Shown piece after piece: positions 7,120-10,852 of a stretch of 10,852 nt of DNA. The stretch spans positions 1 through 10,852 of the forward strand of contig JAEEPD010000213.1 of NCBI GenBank assembly GCA_016284575.1. Reading direction: 5' to 3'. The stretch comes from Bacillota bacterium. GTDB taxonomy: Bacteria > Bacillota > Clostridia > Peptostreptococcales > Anaerovoracaceae. The number at the start of each line of letters is the position of its first letter. Within the stretch, counting starts at the first letter, position 1. The notes beneath the pieces are model-generated. The model was given only the letters and a program-made list of their open reading frames with translations, searched no databases and was not told the origin of the DNA. The translations under genes and the position numbers were made by a program.

Positions 7120-8667
7120 TTACGCTTTTTTTCCGCCTCCGCCTCTGGACAGGAGCGTACGCTTAAGCTGGGAAAGGCTTTCCCTGAACACCGGATTCCG
7201 GCCGTATAAGGCAAGGAACAAGATGTTCGGTATGATAAAGCTAAGGGCAGCATTGACAAAAAGCGAAGCCCACACATTCATTGAAAACAGCCCGCAGGCA
7301 AACCAGGAGGCTGTGCAGGAGATCACAGCAAGGGCCGTCATTCCGCCGAAGAGCCCTATATATTTTCCCATGCGCTCCCTGGGGTACACTTCCCGGAACA
7401 GGTTTCGGAACAGCCAGGGGATCTGGATAAATACTATCGAGACCACCGACGAAAGCAGCACTCCGTAAAGCCCTATCCAGCGGACAGTCAGAAGGTTCAG
7501 GCTGAGATTCGCAAGAGCCGCGGTAAGAGGTCTCCAGCGGTCAATCCTCCATATGCCGGCCGCATCCTTGAACATGTTTATCAGCTTGTTGGCGCCCATG
7601 GAATAGTAATAGACCACGAAGCAGAATACCAGCCCCACGGCCAGCATGTTCTCCTCTCCCATCCACACATGGATAAAGGGCTGATAAAGACAGAGGAGCA
7701 TGGAGCTGCTTACGCCCAGCACCCACAGGAAAAGAAGGCTGATCTTTTCAAGGTCCCTGTAATTTGCTTCCCTGCTCTCCATGACCAGCTTGTTGCCTAC
7801 CCCGGCCATGCAGGCGTTCAGGAACACCACAAGCATCATGCGAAGGGCTGTGATTATGAAATAATAATTCTGATAAAGGGCAAGAACGGTAAGCCCCATG
7901 AAGGCAGAGATGACCACAGTATCGGCAGCATCGAAGACCGTGGCAGAAAGCTTGGCGGTGAAAAGGTCCCGCACCCTGCGGAAGATGTCCAGAGTCTTTT
8001 CCTTTGGAAGCTTACCCTCAGGCACATACCTTGGATACATTTTCTGCGCGCACACCGCCGTCAGAAGATTTATTGCCAGCTGGCTCACCAGCTGGACTGC
8101 AAGATAAAGATAATAGTTTCTGAGGTAGATAAGGATAAAGATCTTCAGGGTATATTCCGTCACCCTTACTGTCAGACTGACCTTGCTTATGACATCCCGG
8201 CGCTGATGGGCCTTCAGCAGACTGCTCTTGTATGCAAAAAGCCAGTAGGTCATGACCGTGTTTCCAAGATTCATCAGAAACAGAATGTAAAGGTTCATGT
8301 CCTGGGGGATGTCGCTTTTGATGAGGCTCCGAAGGAATGGCATCAGAGCCAACCCAAGAACGGCGACGATCAGACCTATTATCCTGTAAAGGGTCCTGTA
8401 GAGGCGCAGAAGCGCGCAAATGGCGGGAGTATCCTCCTCTGCTATGGGCTTGTACATGCTGAAGACCATGGCGCTGCCCACGCCCAGCTCCGCCAGATTC
8501 AGGAAGGACAGCAGAGACTTGAACAGGCCGTTCAGCCCCAGATACTCGGTGCCGAGGTAGTGGAGCATGACTGAACGTATGACAAAAGGAAATAGCATGT
8601 TTACTATCTCCATCGTCCCGTCAAACACAATATTTCTTGCCGCGTTTTTGGTTCGCTCAAGCTTCAT
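7120..8667 (-). CDS. Wzx-type lipid-linked oligosaccharide flippase
   Basis: A 515-residue polytopic protein of the polysaccharide transporter (PST/MATE-like) group. It begins with a short basic segment, then LFPFVIRSVMLHYLGTEYLGLNGLFKSLL, a pattern seen in flippases of Firmicute capsule and EPS clusters where YLG-x-x-Y/G-L marks the first membrane hairpin. About twelve to fourteen hydrophobic segments are spread through the protein, for example near 96-113, 126-146, 173-192, 265-285, 309-328, 341-357, 400-420, 437-460 and 468-487. The tail is basic and glycine-rich (SRGGGGKKA). Its role would be to flip undecaprenyl-diphosphate repeat units across the membrane for polymerisation outside. The start at 8667 lacks a well-placed Shine-Dalgarno site: GGGAAAGGA ends 14 bases upstream, and no better in-frame start was found. 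It lies 75 bases after the upstream GT4 gene. Confidence 0.92.
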   Translation of the reverse strand: MKLERTKNAARNIVFDGTMEIVNMLFPFVIRSVMLHYLGTEYLGLNGLFKSLLSFLNLAELGVGSAMVFSMYKPIAEEDTPAICALLRLYRTLYRIIGLIVAVLGLALMPFLRSLIKSDIPQDMNLYILFLMNLGNTVMTYWLFAYKSSLLKAHQRRDVISKVSLTVRVTEYTLKIFILIYLRNYYLYLAVQLVSQLAINLLTAVCAQKMYPRYVPEGKLPKEKTLDIFRRVRDLFTAKLSATVFDAADTVVISAFMGLTVLALYQNYYFIITALRMMLVVFLNACMAGVGNKLVMESREANYRDLEKISLLFLWVLGVSSSMLLCLYQPFIHVWMGEENMLAVGLVFCFVVYYYSMGANKLINMFKDAAGIWRIDRWRPLTAALANLSLNLLTVRWIGLYGVLLSSVVSIVFIQIPWLFRNLFREVYPRERMGKYIGLFGGMTALAVISCTASWFACGLFSMNVWASLFVNAALSFIIPNILFLALYGRNPVFRESLSQLKRTLLSRGGGGKKA

Positions 8668-8742
8668 AAGGCTTGCTTCATTCCTTTCCCGGTCCTGCTT
8701 TTACGGTTCTTCCCCTAAGGGCTTTTCACCGGATGCGCAGGC

Positions 8743-9894
8743 TCAGTTCTCCAGCAGCCTGCTGTACAGCCTGCCAGTCTGCATGGTTATTTCCTGCCAG
8801 GTGTATTTGGATGAAACCACTTTTTTTGCTTCACTGCGGGCTGCTTCGGCCTTTGCAGGATCATCGCATAGTTCCTGCAGGGTCTCGCGAAGAGCCTCCA
8901 CGTTTCCCTTGGGGAAGGTGAAGCCGCTGCCGTCCATAACGTCCGCGCACTCTCCTATATCGGATGTGACGCAGCAGCAGCCATAGTTCATGGCTTCCAG
9001 CAGAGTAAGAGGCATTCCTTCAAGATCGCTGGGCAGCACATAAAGATACGCATTGCTGTACAGCTCCTCCTGAATGCTCCCCTGCTGAAAGCCTGTGAAA
9101 ATGATGGAGGGATCATCCCCTGCCATATCGTAAAGCTTCCGCACATAGTCATCCGTATCCGAGGTACCTCCGACTATGACCAGCTTTTTGTCAGTATGCA
9201 GCTGTTTATATGCCTCTATCAGGTAATGTATACCCTTTTCCGGCACCAGACGGCCCAGAAACATGATGTATTCCCGGGGCTCAAGGCCGAACTTTTCTGT
9301 GATCTCTTTGGCAGGCCGGGGCTCAGCCGGATCTATGCCGTTGGGGATAAGGACAGTCTCCCGCCCGTATTTCTCAAGAAAATAATCCTTCACGCCCTTG
9401 CTCAGCACGATGATGCTGTTGGCATGGCGGACAGCGGACTTTTCGCCCAGCATGATATAGGCAGAGGCAAACCTGCCCCATTTCTGCCTCATGTGATCCA
9501 GCCCGTGGACTGTCACCACCACCTTTTTGCCCAGCAGCCTCGGAAGCCAGCAGAGAACGCAGGGGCCCTCGGTGTGGTAGTGCACAAGATCCAGGCGGCT
9601 GAAGGCCGCCATGATGCTCGCGAAAACCGAGGAGCTCATGGCTGCCAGTCCCCGGCGGTCGATGGTGGGAGCCCAGATCAGGCGGACACCGCGGTATTCC
9701 CGGGGAAGTTCTCCCTTTTTACGGAGCTGCTTGAACTGGCTGTTCGTCCTGTTATAACAGGTGACATCATATCCGGCCTCCGCAAGATGGGGCGCCAGGT
9801 TGCTTACGACCACTTCTACCCCGCCGTCTCTGGAGGGAATGAATTTATGTCCGATCATCGCGATCTTTTTTGCTTTCTTCTGCATTTCTTTCAT
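8743..9894 (-). CDS. GT4-family (GT-B fold) glycosyltransferase
   Basis: A 383-residue retaining glycosyltransferase of family 4. The N-terminal acceptor domain opens with KIAMIGHKFIPSRDGGVEVV, whose glycine-rich GGVE loop (24-27) is seen in capsule and rhamnosyl-type GT4 enzymes, followed by HYHTEGP and VVVTVHGLDHMRQKW. The C-terminal nucleotide-sugar domain has FLGRLVPEKGI (R215 and K220, donor phosphate contacts) and the E-x7-E motif E292-GMPLTLL-E300 near AMNYGCCCVTSD. It is complete and of usual length. It would add a sugar to the growing lipid-linked repeat at the cytoplasmic face; the specific donor is not predictable. The ATG at 9894 shares one base with the TAA of the upstream GT4 gene (TAATG), and GGAG lies 8 bases before it, so translation is likely coupled. 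An alternative ATG lies three codons further in. Confidence 0.94.
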   Translation of the reverse strand: MKEMQKKAKKIAMIGHKFIPSRDGGVEVVVSNLAPHLAEAGYDVTCYNRTNSQFKQLRKKGELPREYRGVRLIWAPTIDRRGLAAMSSSVFASIMAAFSRLDLVHYHTEGPCVLCWLPRLLGKKVVVTVHGLDHMRQKWGRFASAYIMLGEKSAVRHANSIIVLSKGVKDYFLEKYGRETVLIPNGIDPAEPRPAKEITEKFGLEPREYIMFLGRLVPEKGIHYLIEAYKQLHTDKKLVIVGGTSDTDDYVRKLYDMAGDDPSIIFTGFQQGSIQEELYSNAYLYVLPSDLEGMPLTLLEAMNYGCCCVTSDIGECADVMDGSGFTFPKGNVEALRETLQELCDDPAKAEAARSEAKKVVSSKYTWQEITMQTGRLYSRLLEN

Positions 9895-10852
9895 TACGCC
9901 CGCTCCGCCATCTTAAGATAGATCTCCTGCAGCTTTTTTGCTTCCTCGTGAATATCATAACCAGCCTGCCGGACTATGTCTATCCCCTGCCCCCGGAGGG
10001 CTTCCGGCTGCCTGGCAGCCATTATCTCCCTGACCCATTCAGCGTCATCCGCCTCAAGGGATATCCTGTGGGCCGAAGGAGAAAGCACTATCTCGTCTGT
10101 GACCCTGTCAGAGAAAAAGCACGGCAGTCCCGCTGCCTGAGCCTCGATGCCCACCACGGGAAGCCCCTCGAACAGCGAAGGAAGCACAAAGCAGTCCATC
10201 GCCTGATACCATTCGCTCACATCGGACATCTGCCCAAGAAAGAGTATCCTGTCCTGAAGCCCCAGAGCTGCGGCCTTTTCCTTAACAGACTGCTCCAGCT
10301 CGCCTACGCCTATAAGGGCAAGACGGGCTTCAGGGACAGCCTTTGCCAGCTCCGCGAAAATATCCAGCAGGCGGCTGTGGTTTTTCTGCAGGTTGAAGCG
10401 TCCCACGTGACCCATCACAAAGCAGCCATCCAGCCCATTGGCCTTCCGGATGCGTTCCCGGGCCTCGGCCTTAAATGCAAATCGCGGCAGATCTATGGCG
10501 TTCCTTAGGATAAAGCCGGATTCCTTCCACCGCTTTTCTCCGTAGTAATAGATACCCGCATCCCTTCCGCAGCTCCAGTAGTCTGTGGCAGCGCCCGGAA
10601 GAAGCTGCTTGCAGACCATCTTAAGCGGATACTTGTAGTCCTTTATTATCTGCGTATTATGGGCATGAGCTATACGGACCCGTATCCCCGCGTCCTTGGC
10701 GCTCTGAAGGGCATAATAGCCCATGGCCTCGTTGTGTGCGTGGACGATCTTAATCTCAGGGCTTTCATGAAGCAGCTCTGCCACAAAGCGCCTGTACTTT
10801 GGATAATGCAGCGGATTTAGTCCCGGGCTTACAAAAACACGTCCCCCCATGC
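9894..10852 (-). CDS. GT4-family glycosyltransferase, EpsF/CapM-like (N-terminus beyond right edge)
   Basis: The frame is open to the right window edge. The first in-window ATG (10850) is probably internal: the text there, GGRVFVSPGLNPLHYPKY, corresponds to residues about 50-70 of EpsF-like GT4 enzymes, after the missing opening strand and glycine-rich loop. About 318 residues are visible. The acceptor half shows IVHAHNEAMGYYAL and RIAHAHNTQ. The donor half has GHVGRFNLQKNHSRLL (R151 and K156 counted from the in-window Met) and the E-x7-E motif E228-GLPVVGI-E236. It is a retaining nucleotide-sugar glycosyltransferase acting on lipid-linked surface polysaccharide intermediates; the donor is unknown. 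Its TAA overlaps the start of the next GT4 gene by one base. Truncation here is due to the window edge, not a broken gene. Confidence 0.93.
   Translation of the reverse strand, partial: MGGRVFVSPGLNPLHYPKYRRFVAELLHESPEIKIVHAHNEAMGYYALQSAKDAGIRVRIAHAHNTQIIKDYKYPLKMVCKQLLPGAATDYWSCGRDAGIYYYGEKRWKESGFILRNAIDLPRFAFKAEARERIRKANGLDGCFVMGHVGRFNLQKNHSRLLDIFAELAKAVPEARLALIGVGELEQSVKEKAAALGLQDRILFLGQMSDVSEWYQAMDCFVLPSLFEGLPVVGIEAQAAGLPCFFSDRVTDEIVLSPSAHRISLEADDAEWVREIMAARQPEALRGQGIDIVRQAGYDIHEEAKKLQEIYLKMAERA

Noticed and set aside
6302..7468. A 388-codon open frame on the plus strand
   Set aside because: It lies antisense across the GT2 gene and the end of the flippase gene and crosses their gap. The translation shows no family features, while both minus-strand genes are solid.
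7669..8574. A 301-codon open frame on the plus strand, rich in His and Gln
   Set aside because: It is fully antisense to the flippase gene. His/Gln-rich translations are typical of the complement of membrane-protein codons.
10850..10852. The ATG at 10850 as the true start of the last GT4 gene
   Set aside because: The visible sequence begins in what is normally residue 50 or later of this family, and the frame is still open at the window edge, so the gene continues outside.
1..10852. CRISPR arrays, tRNA/rRNA genes, insertion sequences or phage genes
   Set aside because: No regularly spaced repeats, RNA gene signatures, transposase or integrase motifs were seen; the longest non-coding gap is about 131 bases.

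Overview
The window is gene-dense and coded entirely on the minus strand. It has moderately high GC, strong AGGAGG-like ribosome binding sites and short gaps or overlaps between genes. The protein families, namely a PTS_EIIC_2-type membrane protein, a TFIIB-type zinc-ribbon membrane protein and a Lachnospiraceae-style surface polysaccharide cluster, suggest a Clostridia member, most likely Lachnospiraceae. This placement is inferred from protein style and gene order, not from a marker gene.

In transcription order (high to low coordinates) there are two regions. The first (about 10852 to 2940) is the downstream part of a cell-surface polysaccharide (capsule/EPS) locus. It holds a GT4 glycosyltransferase cut by the window edge, a second GT4 enzyme joined to it by a TAATG stop/start overlap, a Wzx-type flippase, a GT2 glycosyltransferase, a polyprenyl-phosphate sugar-phosphate transferase that would load the first sugar on the lipid carrier, and a hybrid histidine kinase 43 bases behind that transferase. 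Together they cover initiation, sugar addition and export in a Wzx/Wzy-type pathway. No polymerase, chain-length regulator or tyrosine kinase/phosphatase is in view, so the locus presumably continues beyond 10852.

The second region (2808 to 1) starts after a 131-base gap with an inverted repeat and a good -10 hexamer. It encodes a double zinc-ribbon multi-span membrane protein, a small protein of unknown function with a very acidic tail, a NUDIX hydrolase of the ADP-ribose pyrophosphatase type, and the beginning of a PTS_EIIC_2-type membrane protein that runs off the left edge. The first three are separated by 8 bases or overlap and look like one operon. The fourth follows after 46 bases without a visible terminator.

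No tRNA, rRNA, CRISPR array, insertion sequence or phage gene was seen. I did not find convincing evidence of a wholly new system. The least explained items are the zinc-ribbon/acidic-protein/NUDIX operon and the polysaccharide-linked hybrid kinase, which has no evident sensor or output domain.
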